Source of the DNA: an uncultured Ruminiclostridium sp.
GTDB lineage: Bacteria; Bacillota; Clostridia; Oscillospirales; Ruminococcaceae
DNA length: 64,000 bases
Assembly: GCA_947594425.1 (NCBI GenBank)
Contig: CANQED010000005.1
Span: 108,048 to 172,047 of the forward strand
Direction of reading: 5' to 3'
In this document: positions 54,709 through 63,787 of the stretch, piece by piece
Numbering within the stretch: position 1 is the stretch's first letter
How the letters are laid out: each line of letters starts with the position of its first letter
Made by a program: the position numbers and the translations under genes
Notes under the pieces: generated by a model
What the model was told of the DNA's origin: nothing
Databases searched by the model: none
What the model saw: only the letters and a program-made list of their open reading frames with translations

Positions 54709-57120
54709 TCAATACTTGTTGTTAGCGTCGCCTGTAAACGACGTGTCCGAGCCGTCCTGCGGTATCAGCAGATCCATCCACGAATTTTCATTGTCGGCGG
54801 GTGGGGCGTCATTGCCGCTCTGCTGTGGCTGCGGCGTATCGGGAGCGGTACTTTGCGGCGCGTCCTCCTGCTCCTCGGTATCATTATTGGAGGAGAATAT
54901 CCCCTCGGGGCGGTCGTTAGGCTCGTCGTCCTGCGGCAATTCTTCTGTCGGTCTGTCGGGCTGCTCTACGGAAATGTCGGCGTTTATGCCCTTAGTGCTC
55001 CTTAACAATTCTTCATCTATCTTAAACATACCGACCATCTGCTCGAGTATATCCGCCTGCGACGCGAGCTGCTGAGCGGACGCGGCGCATTCTTCACCGG
55101 TGGCGGAGTTGGACTGCACGACTGAGGATATCTGCTCTACCCCGACGGTTATCTGTCTTAACGACTCCGCCTGCTCGTTAGACGCCTCGGATATATCGGT
55201 GACAAGGCGGGTTATATTCTCTGTTGTGCGTACTATATCCTCTAAGGTGTTAGCCGTCCTGCCCGCGACAAATGTGCCGTTATCCACCGCCTTAGAGCTG
55301 TCGGAGATAAGCGCCTTAGTATCGCTAGCCGCCTGCGCGACCTTGCTTGCGAGCAGTCTTACCTCGTCGGCTACCACCGCAAAGCCCTGCCCCGCTTCGC
55401 CCGCTCTCGCCGCCTCGACAGCCGCGTTGAGCGCGAGTATATTAGTCTGGAAGGATATATCCTCTATGGTGCGTATAAGGCTTGCTATCTTGACGGAGGA
55501 CTCGTTTATCTTGGTCATAGCGTCGAGCAGCAGGTGCATCTGCTCGTTGCCCGAGGTGACGAGCGTCCTTGCCGCCGAGGTGTCTTCTGCGGCGTTGTTG
55601 GCGCGCTCGGCATTTTTATTTACCTTTTCGGATATCTCAAGGATAGAGGCGGACAGCTGCTGGACGGACGCCGCCTGCTTTGCCGCGCCGTAGGACATAT
55701 TGCCCGCCGCGTCGGATACCTGACCCGAGCCCGCGGACACCTCGCGTCCCGCCTTTTTGATATTATCCATAGCCGTATTCAGCGAAAGCTGTATGCGCGC
55801 GTAAGAGTCCCTCAGCGGCGCAAAGTCGCCGAGATATACGTCGGCGGGTCTATACGACAGGTCGCCGCTTCCGAAAGCCGCGAGCAGCTTATCTATATCG
55901 CCGATAATGGCGTTCAGCCGCTGCATAATTAGGTTGGTGCTCTCGCCGAGCTCGCCTATCTCGTTATTTAGCCCCGCTGTGTCAAAGGGCGGCTGATGCA
56001 GGTTGCCCTCGGACAATTTGACGAGGCGCTCAGAGCACTCGGTGACGGGCTTTACCATTTTCTTTATTATCGAGAGGATAACGAATATCGATATTATGAA
56101 GAATACCACGCCCGCTGCGGCGCTTATTATTATCGAGAAATTTATCGCTCCCGTGTGCTCGGACGGGGTGGATACAAGTACGCACGAGCAGCCGTTGTCG
56201 CCCGCTATCGGCACATAGTACAGATACTTATCCACGCCGCCCACCGAGGCGGTCTCAAAGCCCGAGCCGCCGGTTATCGCCTTAATAAGGCAGGCGGCGA
56301 GGTCCTTATAATTCTCGTCCTTTTTGGCTATCTTGATATAATTTGCGCCCTGGACTATCTCGCCCTGAGCGGCTATCTGCATATCGTCGTCGTTATCGAT
56401 AACGAGCGAGGTATCGTCGCCGCTCGTCGTATCAAGTGCGGCAACATCGCTTGTGGTATCGTCGGCGGCAGCATTGCCGTGGTCGGGACTTCCGGTGGCT
56501 ACGATAGTTCCCTCCTCGTCTATGACAAAGGCATAGCCCGTCTGCCCTATCTGTATCTTCTCGATAACGTCGGAGAAGAACATCTCCGCGTCGACGTACG
56601 CTATAAATACCGCCTTAAATATCTTGTTCATATCGTTAGATACGATAGGCACGTATATCTTAAGTATCGTCTTTTCGTATTCGGGAGCAAACTCCACCCT
56701 GCTTACTATCGGGGTATGCTCCTCGTCGTCTATAATATCGTGATAATTGCTGTCGGTCTTAAAATCTATGCTCTCGTCGTTTATACAATTATTTTCAAGG
56801 TCGGCTACGAACATAGCGGGATATTGCGGGTGATTATTGACGATATCTATACACTTAGAGCGCACCGCAGATACGTCCTGCAAGTCGCGCAGATCGTTGT
56901 CCATAGCGAGCTGCTCTATCTGGTCCACAAGGCTGTCGAGCTGGCTTGCGATAGAATTAGACGCCATATTTGCGACCTCGGACATCTCGGTCACGAGCGC
57001 GTTTCTTAAAAACGTATAGCTGATAAATATATTCAGCGCGCTTATCAATAGCAGCGAGCCTCCCACTACTACGCACATCCATCTGAATATTGTCCCTGAC
57101 AGCTTATGCTTTTTCTTCAT
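54709..57120 (-). CDS. Methyl-accepting chemotaxis protein with extended acidic tail
   Basis: 803-residue transmembrane receptor. TM1 at about 15-36, an extracellular dCache-like sensor to about 325, TM2 at about 329-355, HAMP after [10 protein letters not shown], then a signalling helix bundle whose hairpin tip reads [22 protein letters not shown]. After the bundle there is a 110-residue Pro/Asp/Glu/Gln-rich tail. It indicates that the organism is motile or has a related signalling pathway. The tail carries no NWETF-type CheR pentapeptide that I can see. Confidence 0.93.
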   Translation of the reverse strand: MKKKHKLSGTIFRWMCVVVGGSLLLISALNIFISYTFLRNALVTEMSEVANMASNSIASQLDSLVDQIEQLAMDNDLRDLQDVSAVRSKCIDIVNNHPQYPAMFVADLENNCINDESIDFKTDSNYHDIIDDEEHTPIVSRVEFAPEYEKTILKIYVPIVSNDMNKIFKAVFIAYVDAEMFFSDVIEKIQIGQTGYAFVIDEEGTIVATGSPDHGNAAADDTTSDVAALDTTSGDDTSLVIDNDDDMQIAAQGEIVQGANYIKIAKKDENYKDLAACLIKAITGGSGFETASVGGVDKYLYYVPIAGDNGCSCVLVSTPSEHTGAINFSIIISAAAGVVFFIISIFVILSIIKKMVKPVTECSERLVKLSEGNLHQPPFDTAGLNNEIGELGESTNLIMQRLNAIIGDIDKLLAAFGSGDLSYRPADVYLGDFAPLRDSYARIQLSLNTAMDNIKKAGREVSAGSGQVSDAAGNMSYGAAKQAASVQQLSASILEISEKVNKNAERANNAAEDTSAARTLVTSGNEQMHLLLDAMTKINESSVKIASLIRTIEDISFQTNILALNAAVEAARAGEAGQGFAVVADEVRLLASKVAQAASDTKALISDSSKAVDNGTFVAGRTANTLEDIVRTTENITRLVTDISEASNEQAESLRQITVGVEQISSVVQSNSATGEECAASAQQLASQADILEQMVGMFKIDEELLRSTKGINADISVEQPDRPTEELPQDDEPNDRPEGIFSSNNDTEEQEDAPQSTAPDTPQPQQSGNDAPPADNENSWMDLLIPQDGSDTSFTGDANNKY

Positions 57121-57171
57121 ACGCTATTTACCGTACCTTTCAGATAATAATATATAACGCAAATGTTAAAG

Positions 57172-58425
57172 TCAGATCTCCTGACTTCCGAGATATTGCT
57201 TTTGCTTTGGGGTTAAGGCGTCTATCTTTATCCCCCAATAGCCGAGCTTGCGGAAAGCTATCTCTTTATCCAGCTCGGCGGGGACGTTGAGTATCTTTCT
57301 GCCCTCGCTCTTTATCTTCTCGCGGTTCTTAACAAGGTACCGCGCGGACATAGCCTGTATGGCAAAGCTCATATCCATTATCTCCGCGGGGTGTCCGTCG
57401 CCCGCCGCTAAATTGACGAGCCTGCCCTCGGCGATGACGTTTATGCGCCTGCCGTTTTTGAGCTGATAATAGGTTATATTGTTTCTCGCCTCGCCGCTCT
57501 TTACCGCTATGGCCTTTAGCGCCGCGACATTTACCTCTACGTCAAAATGCCCCGCGTTGCAGAGTATAACTCCGTCTTTCATTACGGCAAAGTCCTTTTC
57601 TCCGATAACGTCACAGCAGCCCGTCACGGTAACGAATATATCGCCTATCTTTGCCGCGTCGTTCATGGGCATTACCTTAAATCCGTCCATTACCGCCTCC
57701 ATAGCCTTTATCGGGTCTATCTCGGTAACTATCACCGACGCGCCGAGCCCCTTTGCCCGCATAGCGACGCCCTTGCCGCACCAGCCGTATCCCGCTACTA
57801 CGACATTCTTGCCCGCGACGATAAGGTTAGTAGTGCGATTTATTCCGTCCCACACAGACTGTCCCGTGCCGTATCTGTTGTCGAACAGGTGCTTGCAGTC
57901 AGCGTCGTTTACCAGCATCATCGGAAACTTGAGACTGCCCGCCCTTTCCATCTGCTTTAGACGGATAATGCCGGTGGTCGTCTCCTCGCAGCCGCCTATC
58001 ACACGCGGCAGCAAATGCGGATACTCGCTGTGTATCAGCTCGGTAAGGTCGCCCCCGTCGTCTATTATTATATCTGGGCCCGCCTCTATCACCGCGCAGG
58101 TGTGACGGTGATATTCTTCATCGGTCGCCCCGTGCCATGCGAATACGTTCATGCCTCCCATAAGCAGTGCCGCCGCCACGTCGTCTTGGGTAGACAGCGG
58201 GTTGCTGCCCGTAACGTACATCTCCGCTCCGCCTGCGGCAAGCACCCTGCAAAGGTACGCGGTCTTAGCCTCGAGGTGCACCGACAGGGCTATTTTAAGC
58301 CCCTTAAACGGCTTCTCCTCGGCAAATTCTTTTTCTATCCCTCTGAGCAAGGGCATATTGTTCTTTACCCATGCTATTTTGGTCTCGCCGCTTTTATAAA
58401 GGGCGGGGTCTCTTATCTCACTCAT
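57172..58425 (-). CDS. ahcY: S-adenosylhomocysteine hydrolase (short, archaeal/thermotogal type)
   Basis: NAD-dependent enzyme that splits S-adenosylhomocysteine (or its deaminated form) to homocysteine. 417 residues. The NAD site is VVVAGYGWCGKG; substrate residues include SVHLEAKTAYL and LVNDADCKHLFDN; AEGRLVNLAAGDGHPAEIMDMSF is near the end. The C-terminus ends LTPKQKQYLGSQEI without the KxDHYRY of eukaryotic-type enzymes, as in the short group. It lies 18 bases after the deaminase gene, forming a two-gene salvage unit. Confidence 0.94.
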   Translation of the reverse strand: MSEIRDPALYKSGETKIAWVKNNMPLLRGIEKEFAEEKPFKGLKIALSVHLEAKTAYLCRVLAAGGAEMYVTGSNPLSTQDDVAAALLMGGMNVFAWHGATDEEYHRHTCAVIEAGPDIIIDDGGDLTELIHSEYPHLLPRVIGGCEETTTGIIRLKQMERAGSLKFPMMLVNDADCKHLFDNRYGTGQSVWDGINRTTNLIVAGKNVVVAGYGWCGKGVAMRAKGLGASVIVTEIDPIKAMEAVMDGFKVMPMNDAAKIGDIFVTVTGCCDVIGEKDFAVMKDGVILCNAGHFDVEVNVAALKAIAVKSGEARNNITYYQLKNGRRINVIAEGRLVNLAAGDGHPAEIMDMSFAIQAMSARYLVKNREKIKSEGRKILNVPAELDKEIAFRKLGYWGIKIDALTPKQKQYLGSQEI

Positions 58426-58443
58426 AGCCTTTCCTTTCGCTTA

Positions 58444-59727
58444 TCAGCCGTCTATCCTTTTCATGGCCTTATTGCATTCGTAATATATGCGTTCCTCATC
58501 CATATGAGGTAAATTTTTGTTCTCCATAATTATCTCGCCGTCTACTATCACGGTATCGACCTCGCTTCCGTTGACGGAATAACACAGCGCCGCCACAAGG
58601 TCGTTAGTCGGCTGCAATGACGGACACATAGTATCAAGTATCGCTATATCCGCTTTCATTCCCTCTTTTAGCGTTCCGGTATCGCTAAGACCCAGCGCCT
58701 CGGCGCCCGTCTTGGTAGCGGCCCTTAATACCTCGTGCGCCGTGACGGTCGCAGCGTCGCGCCTTTGCCCCTTATGGCATAGCGCCATAAACATCATATC
58801 GCTGAACATATTAAGAGTATTATTGCTGCCCGCGCTGTCTGTGCCTAGCGCTAATTTTACCCCCGCCCTAAGCATATCGGGCACGCGGGCAAAGCCGTTG
58901 CCGAGCTTTGCGTTGCTTATGGGGTTAGTCACCGTGTATACTCCCCTGTCGGCGAGTATCTTTATATCCCCGTCGGACAACTGCACGCAGTGAGCCGCCA
59001 CGGTGTGAAATTTGAACATACCGATATTATCGAGGTATTCTACAGGCGAACAGCCGTGCTCGCTGATACAGTCCTCGACCTCTTTTACAGATTCGCTCAG
59101 GTGGATATTTATACCGAGTCCGTACTCGGCGGCTTTGTCCATACACAGCTCGAGATATTCGCGGTCGGTTGTGTATATCGCGTGCGGACCCATCATAAAT
59201 TTAAGCCGCTTATTATCGCCGTAGGTGCGCATATCATAGAGCGTATCCTCTATGCGGGCAAGTCCGCCCTTGTCGTCTCTCCCGTTTCCGGTAAGGCCGC
59301 GCGATATGACAGCCTTAAGTCCGCTCTCGCTTATCGCCCTCGTCACCGCCTCGCGCGCTATGTTCATATCCAAAAAGGCGGTCGTACCCGTCTTTATCAT
59401 CTCGAGACAGGCAAGCTTAGTCCCCCAGTACAGATCGTCCTGCGTCAGCTTGTCCTCCATAGGCATTATCCTGCCGAACAGCCAGTCGTGGAACATAAGG
59501 TCGTCCGCGCTGTTGCGAAACAGCGACATATAGCTGTGTGTATGCGCGTTTATCAGCCCGGGCACGGCGAGCTTATCCTTACAGTCTATCACCCTATCGG
59601 CATTAAAGCCGTCCGAGCTGCCTATCCTCTCTAACCTCTCGCCCGATATGCAGATATCGCAGACCTCGGTCTTGTATTTATCGCCGTCCTCTAACACGGC
59701 GGTTATGCCCTTAAGCAAAGTATTCAT
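58444..59727 (-). CDS. mtaD: 5-methylthioadenosine/S-adenosylhomocysteine deaminase
   Basis: Metal-dependent amidohydrolase that deaminates MTA, SAH or related adenosine derivatives. 427 residues; metal ligands in NAHTHSYMSLFRNSADDL, INIHLSES, AAHCVQLSD and ALGTDSAGSNN. With the SAH hydrolase next to it the likely route is SAH to S-inosylhomocysteine and then to homocysteine and inosine, but this order is inferred. First gene of the unit, behind its own promoter; CGGAGGTAGG precedes the ATG. Confidence 0.92.
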   Translation of the reverse strand: MNTLLKGITAVLEDGDKYKTEVCDICISGERLERIGSSDGFNADRVIDCKDKLAVPGLINAHTHSYMSLFRNSADDLMFHDWLFGRIMPMEDKLTQDDLYWGTKLACLEMIKTGTTAFLDMNIAREAVTRAISESGLKAVISRGLTGNGRDDKGGLARIEDTLYDMRTYGDNKRLKFMMGPHAIYTTDREYLELCMDKAAEYGLGINIHLSESVKEVEDCISEHGCSPVEYLDNIGMFKFHTVAAHCVQLSDGDIKILADRGVYTVTNPISNAKLGNGFARVPDMLRAGVKLALGTDSAGSNNTLNMFSDMMFMALCHKGQRRDAATVTAHEVLRAATKTGAEALGLSDTGTLKEGMKADIAILDTMCPSLQPTNDLVAALCYSVNGSEVDTVIVDGEIIMENKNLPHMDEERIYYECNKAMKRIDG

Positions 59728-59770
59728 TTATCCTACCTCCGCAGGCAACAATTTTCCAATATATATTAAC

Positions 59771-59799
59771 AGTATATCACAATACGTGCGATTTTGCAA
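59771..59799 (-). promoter_or_regulatory. mtaD-ahcY promoter
   Basis: Minus-strand TTGCAA (59794-59799), 17-base spacer, TATACT (59771-59776). Confidence 0.8.
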
Positions 59800-59832
59800 T
59801 ACGTTACTTAACAAAATCTTAAGTGTATAAAA

Positions 59833-59866
59833 AAATACGGTGTGATTTTGCAAACACACCGTATTT
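59833..59866 (-). terminator. Terminator of the tandem lipoprotein genes
   Basis: 12-bp stem AAATACGGTGTG / CACACCGTATTT with a ten-base loop; a T tract follows on the minus strand. Confidence 0.9.
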
Positions 59867-59882
59867 ATATTATATTATTCTT

Positions 59883-61283
59883 TTATTCTTTTACCGCGGG
59901 CTTGGTTATCTTAAAGCCTGCGCCCTCGCTTAGCACGGTTATCTCCTCGCCGATATGCATCTCGATATAGGCGGAATATTCGCCCTTGGTGTAAAAATTA
60001 AGGCTGTGCTGCTTATCGGTGCCCATTCGCGCGCGGTGTATCTCCTTGCCGCTCTTGTCCTTTATTATCAGATAGCTGTCCGAATAAAGGAAGTCCGCCG
60101 TCCAGTTAAACGATACGCTGCCGCCGTTTACCTTAGCCTTAATCACGGGCAGATTATCGGGCGCCCGCATAACGTCGGGATTGCGGTCAAAGCAATAGAG
60201 CGCAAGCGTATCTATCAGCACTCCGCACCCGTTGGGGCAGTGAAAGATATAAGTCAGCGGCTCCGACCCGTCGTCAGCAAAGTTATGCGCATATGCCTTT
60301 ACATACCCCTCTTTAGTACAGCCGTTGTACACGAGGGTATGCACCATCCTCTTTTCATACGGGCAGTAAAACAGCATTATATCCCCGGGGAAAGCCTCTT
60401 TAGGCGCTTCGATAAGTCCGTCCTCGCGGCGCGGTACTTTAAGCCCATAGCCGAGCCCCGAGCCCATAAGCTGATTATACAGCGTGGTAGCGCCTATATC
60501 GCTAAGTCCGTATATTCCGCCCGCCTCAAGGCACGCCTTTCCGAATGCGGCGCAGTGACCTAAGCCTGTATCCCAGTTCTCGGCCGCATACGCGAGCGCC
60601 TTTCGCGGGTCATAATAGCCTACGCCGCTGCCCGCGTCCTTAGGCGGCTTATCGGGGATAGTGACCGCGTCGCTCAGCGATGTGGAAGTGGTAAACACCA
60701 GCGCCTTTCCTACGCTCATAAAGTCCATATGTATATAGCCGCCGTCCTTAAGCTTATAATAGCTCGTGTCGGTGTAGGCTACGACCTCGAGCAGCTCGTT
60801 TACCTTGTACTCCTTTAGCTCTTCGGCTCCCTCCTCGGCTCTTATGCGGCTAAAGCAGGGGGTGTTGACGTACAGCTTAGCGCTGTAGGCGGTTTCTTTC
60901 CACGGCTTTGAAGAACCTGACGGCGGCGCGGTAATAGACGAGGGGGCGTTAGTCTGCACCTCGGTACGTGGCGGTGCGGTCTCGGGCGCGGGAACGGCGG
61001 TGGTTGTGTTAGGAGCGGTCTCGGGAGCGGGAGTGGTTTCGGGTGTGGTCTGGGGAACGGTCTCGGTAGTGGTCTCGGGGGTAGTGGCAATAGTGGTTTC
61101 GGGGGTAGTTTCGAGCGTAGTTTCATGCGTGGTAGCAGGAGTGGTATCGAGAGTGGTCACGGCTAAGGCTGTGGTGGTCTCGTTAAGCTCGCCGCTTAAT
61201 TTAGGCGCAGCGGAACAAGACGTTATCAGCATAGCCGACAGCGTCAGGGCTGTTAATGCGATCTTTCCTACCCGTGATATCAT
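59883..61283 (-). CDS. Lipoprotein with SH3-like and amidase_6-like domains
   Basis: 466 residues. Signal peptide with lipobox ITSC, then a Thr/Glu/Pro-rich linker (about 35-125) made of ETTPETT-type units, an SH3-like domain (about 145-200, KLYVNTPCFSR ... GYIHMDF), and a papain-like domain near residues 225-375. The last has GHCAAFGKACLEAGG (candidate catalytic Cys), MVHTLVYNG and AYAHN (candidate His), matching the amidase_6 pattern. A C-terminal beta domain closes it. Probably a surface-anchored wall hydrolase. Paralogue of the next gene upstream, four bases away. Confidence 0.75.
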   Translation of the reverse strand: MISRVGKIALTALTLSAMLITSCSAAPKLSGELNETTTALAVTTLDTTPATTHETTLETTPETTIATTPETTTETVPQTTPETTPAPETAPNTTTAVPAPETAPPRTEVQTNAPSSITAPPSGSSKPWKETAYSAKLYVNTPCFSRIRAEEGAEELKEYKVNELLEVVAYTDTSYYKLKDGGYIHMDFMSVGKALVFTTSTSLSDAVTIPDKPPKDAGSGVGYYDPRKALAYAAENWDTGLGHCAAFGKACLEAGGIYGLSDIGATTLYNQLMGSGLGYGLKVPRREDGLIEAPKEAFPGDIMLFYCPYEKRMVHTLVYNGCTKEGYVKAYAHNFADDGSEPLTYIFHCPNGCGVLIDTLALYCFDRNPDVMRAPDNLPVIKAKVNGGSVSFNWTADFLYSDSYLIIKDKSGKEIHRARMGTDKQHSLNFYTKGEYSAYIEMHIGEEITVLSEGAGFKITKPAVKE

Positions 61284-61287
61284 AATT

Positions 61288-62607
61288 TTACTCCGTCTGC
61301 GGTTTTATATAAGGCTTATTTATAATAAGCTGCAGCTCGTTTGTCTTACACAAGGAGGTTTCTCCTAAAAAATATTCTATCTCTATAGTGTATTTTCCTT
61401 TATCGTAAAAATTCAGCGTTTTTATTAGGTCCGTACCTATCGACCTGCTGTAGGTGACATGCCCGTATTGATCGACTACGCTTAACACGCTGTCGGTGTA
61501 TATAAATGCGGGCTTTGATGTGATAAACTCAGCGCTGCCGCCGTTTTGCTTTACGGCAAGGGCGGGGGCTTTGCTGACGGCGGCGGGGGTCTTGTCGCGG
61601 TAAAAGCAGAATAACACCACCGTGTCGAGATTTGCCTTGCAGTCGCACTTGTCAAAGTATTTCATGACGGTACTGCCGTCGGCGGGATAATTATGCGCGT
61701 AGGCTTTCATATATCCGTCCGAGCTGTTACCGTTATACAGCACGGTATGCACCATAACATTTTCCGCCTTGCAGTAGTAAAAAATAACGTCCCCCTGCAA
61801 AGCGTATTCGGGCAATTTTACCGTGCCGTCCTTTTCTCTCTTTATCCCTACCGCATAGCCGAGCCCCGAGCCGACTAACTGATTATACAGGTCGGTAGAG
61901 CTTGTTGAGCCGTACTTTGTCAGTCCTCCCGCGCGCAGACAGCGTGATACAAATTCGGCGCAAAGGCCGATATTTGTATCCCAATTCTTCTCGGCGCAGC
62001 TTAGTGCCTTTATTGGCGAATAGCCGCCGTCGGAGTATTTAGTCTTAGCGGGCGGAGTGTATGTAAAGGGCTTAGCGCTAAGCGGCTTACTCGGGTCGTG
62101 AGAGGGTATATACCCGTCCTCGGGGCGGGTAGTCTGAGGCTTTGGCGTTTGGTCGGGAATGACCGCTGCCGTCGTTTCGGGAGCAGGTGTAGTCGCTGCT
62201 GTTGTCGCGGGTGCGGGTGTAGTTGCCGGTGTCGTTACCGGTGCGGGAGTAGTCGCTGCCGTCGTTTCGGGTGCGGGTGTAGTTGCCGTCGTCGTCGTTT
62301 CGGGTGCGGTGGTAGTAATCACCGTCGTTTCGGGAGCGGTAGTAGTCGTCACCGTCGTTTGGGGAGCAGTAGTAGTCGTCACCGTGGTCGTGGGAGCAGT
62401 AGTAGTCGTCACCGTAGTTTCGGGAGCGGAAGTGGTTGCCACCGTCGTTTCGGGAGCGGGTGTAGTCGTTACCGTCGTTTCGGGGGCGGCGTGGTACGAA
62501 TATCCGCTCTCGGCGGGGCTTGTGACAGCAACCGAGCAAGACGCAAGGAGCATAACCGCTGTCGCCGCAGCGACAGATATAATTATTTCAGCTTTATTTA
62601 TTCGCAT
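61288..62607 (-). CDS. Lipoprotein with Thr-rich repeats and amidase_6-like domain
   Basis: 439 residues. Signal peptide with lipobox LASC, then about 110 residues of APETTVTTT-type repeats, then a papain-like domain with IGLCAEFVSRCLRAGG (Cys), MVHTVLYNG and AYAHN (His). It lacks the SH3-like domain of the downstream paralogue. The repeats form a stalk that is probably O-glycosylated or proteolysis-resistant. First gene of a two-gene tandem. Confidence 0.75.
   Translation of the reverse strand: MRINKAEIIISVAAATAVMLLASCSVAVTSPAESGYSYHAAPETTVTTTPAPETTVATTSAPETTVTTTTAPTTTVTTTTAPQTTVTTTTAPETTVITTTAPETTTTATTPAPETTAATTPAPVTTPATTPAPATTAATTPAPETTAAVIPDQTPKPQTTRPEDGYIPSHDPSKPLSAKPFTYTPPAKTKYSDGGYSPIKALSCAEKNWDTNIGLCAEFVSRCLRAGGLTKYGSTSSTDLYNQLVGSGLGYAVGIKREKDGTVKLPEYALQGDVIFYYCKAENVMVHTVLYNGNSSDGYMKAYAHNYPADGSTVMKYFDKCDCKANLDTVVLFCFYRDKTPAAVSKAPALAVKQNGGSAEFITSKPAFIYTDSVLSVVDQYGHVTYSRSIGTDLIKTLNFYDKGKYTIEIEYFLGETSLCKTNELQLIINKPYIKPQTE
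62158..62490 (-). repeat. Minisatellite encoding the Thr-rich stalk
   Basis: Head-to-tail imperfect units of mostly 27 bases containing GTCGTTTCGGGAGCGG on the plus strand. Such in-frame repeats change copy number by slippage, giving stalk-length variation. Confidence 0.85.
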
Positions 62608-62641
62608 ATCTACCTCTGCACTATGCGGCTATATAAGGCGC

Positions 62642-63304
62642 TCAGCCGTTCTCGGCGTTATGCACCTTATTAAAAAACTCATAAACAGCCTTTACCTTTA
62701 AAAAATCCTCGCCTATACGCTGATACAAATTAGGGTCAAAAATTATCCCGCCGTCGGCGGTAGAATACGAGAGGAAAAAGTTCCTGCGCTCGAGCCAGTC
62801 GCGCAATTCTTTGCTGTAGCCCTCATAGCGGCTGCGCTTGTACTTATCCCCGCATAATACGAACACGTCCTGCTTTGCGTACGCCTTTAGCGCCTTTTTC
62901 GCAGCGTTGTCGCCATTTATAATAAGCTCGCGGAGTAAAGCGCATTCGCTCGACGAAGCGGCATAAAAGCCGCAGCCGTACTCGAGCTTGCCTCTTCCTA
63001 ATACTATATAATAAGTGGGCGATACGTCATTTCCGACGCAGCGGGAAAAATTGTACCACACATCCTCGCGGAAAACCGAGTCGTGAGAGTACCTCGCGTC
63101 CTTATATATGCGGGAGATCTTTCTCGGGTCGCATATTATAGAGGGGTCTATCTTCTGCATAGCGGGCTGTAAGTCGTTTATCAGCTGAGAAAACGGCTCG
63201 ATTACATACTCTTTATATTCGGGCTTATGCTCGTTGAACCACGCCTTGTCGTCGTGCAGCCGATTTTCAAACAGAAAATCCAACGTCTTTTGAGTAAGAG
63301 CCAT
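62642..63304 (-). CDS. DUF2461 family protein
   Basis: 220 residues matching DUF2461: TLDFLFENRLHDDKAWFNEHK at the start, ISRIYKDARYSHDSVFRED and a middle YYIVLGRGKLEYGCGFY segment. Function of the family is unknown. AAGGCGTGAGAAT precedes the ATG. It is 34 bases upstream of the lipoprotein pair. Confidence 0.9.
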   Translation of the reverse strand: MALTQKTLDFLFENRLHDDKAWFNEHKPEYKEYVIEPFSQLINDLQPAMQKIDPSIICDPRKISRIYKDARYSHDSVFREDVWYNFSRCVGNDVSPTYYIVLGRGKLEYGCGFYAASSSECALLRELIINGDNAAKKALKAYAKQDVFVLCGDKYKRSRYEGYSKELRDWLERRNFFLSYSTADGGIIFDPNLYQRIGEDFLKVKAVYEFFNKVHNAENG

Positions 63305-63483
63305 ATTCTCACGCCTTTCATATTCTCATACCCTTTAATTTTAGCGGATTTGTCCTGTTTTGTCAAGCAACGCCGACATTTAGAAAAACTTTTTATAAAA
63401 ATGATAAAAATATTTATTTTGCTCTTTATTTTTTCGGTAAAATGTGCTAAAATCATAGTATAGAGCATATCGGAGGTGAAATT

Positions 63484-63507
63484 ATGCCCCGTCCTATATT
63501 ATCCTAA
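63484..63507 (+). pseudogene. Gene start truncated after seven codons
   Basis: A strong ribosome site GGAGGTGAAATT precedes an ATG at 63484, and an extended -10 (TGTGCTAAAAT, ending 63453) lies upstream, but the frame ends at a TAA after MPRPILS. The DNA to the right belongs to a different, mobile-type gene set. I read this as the 5' end of a native gene cut by insertion near 63500. Confidence 0.55.
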
Positions 63508-63553
63508 CTTAAGATCGGGAAATGTATCCACAGAGAGGGTTTTCGATTGTCGC

Positions 63554-63787
63554 TCATTCTTGCGCCTCCATAAGGATATAGCTCTGCGTCTGTGCGTCTG
63601 GCTCTTTGATGACGGTTACTTGTGAATTCTTTGCTTCTATCAATGTTTCCTGTTTACATTTCGGACAGTAGAGGGGGAAGTTTTTCAGTTCCGTATCTTT
63701 CCGTACCTGCAATCTTGTTTTCCCGCCGCAGACAAGACAACGTATCCATCCCGTTTTTATCATTTCCCCCACCTGTTCCCTTAACAA
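63554..63787 (-). CDS. Cysteine-rich KTR-domain protein of conjugative elements
   Basis: 77 residues with MIKTGWIRCLVCGGKTRLQV and YCPKCKQETLIEAK, i.e. two CxxC zinc-knuckle halves, and the ending VIKEPDAQTQS. This small protein is typical of Tn916-like and related integrative conjugative elements. The frame starts at a TTG abutting the previous stop; the ATG at 63763 before IKTGWIRC is an alternative. Its function is unknown. Confidence 0.85.
   Translation of the reverse strand: MLREQVGEMIKTGWIRCLVCGGKTRLQVRKDTELKNFPLYCPKCKQETLIEAKNSQVTVIKEPDAQTQSYILMEAQE

Noticed and set aside
54536..57009. Plus-strand frames of 130-340 codons opposite the chemotaxis receptor
   Set aside because: They follow codon-shadow composition (Tyr/Arg/His-rich), lack ribosome sites and oppose a well-supported gene.
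62098..62701. Long plus-strand frames rich in Cys/Arg or Val/Gly over the lipoprotein stalk
   Set aside because: They are antisense readings of the 27-bp repeat, which stays open in several frames because of its repeat structure.
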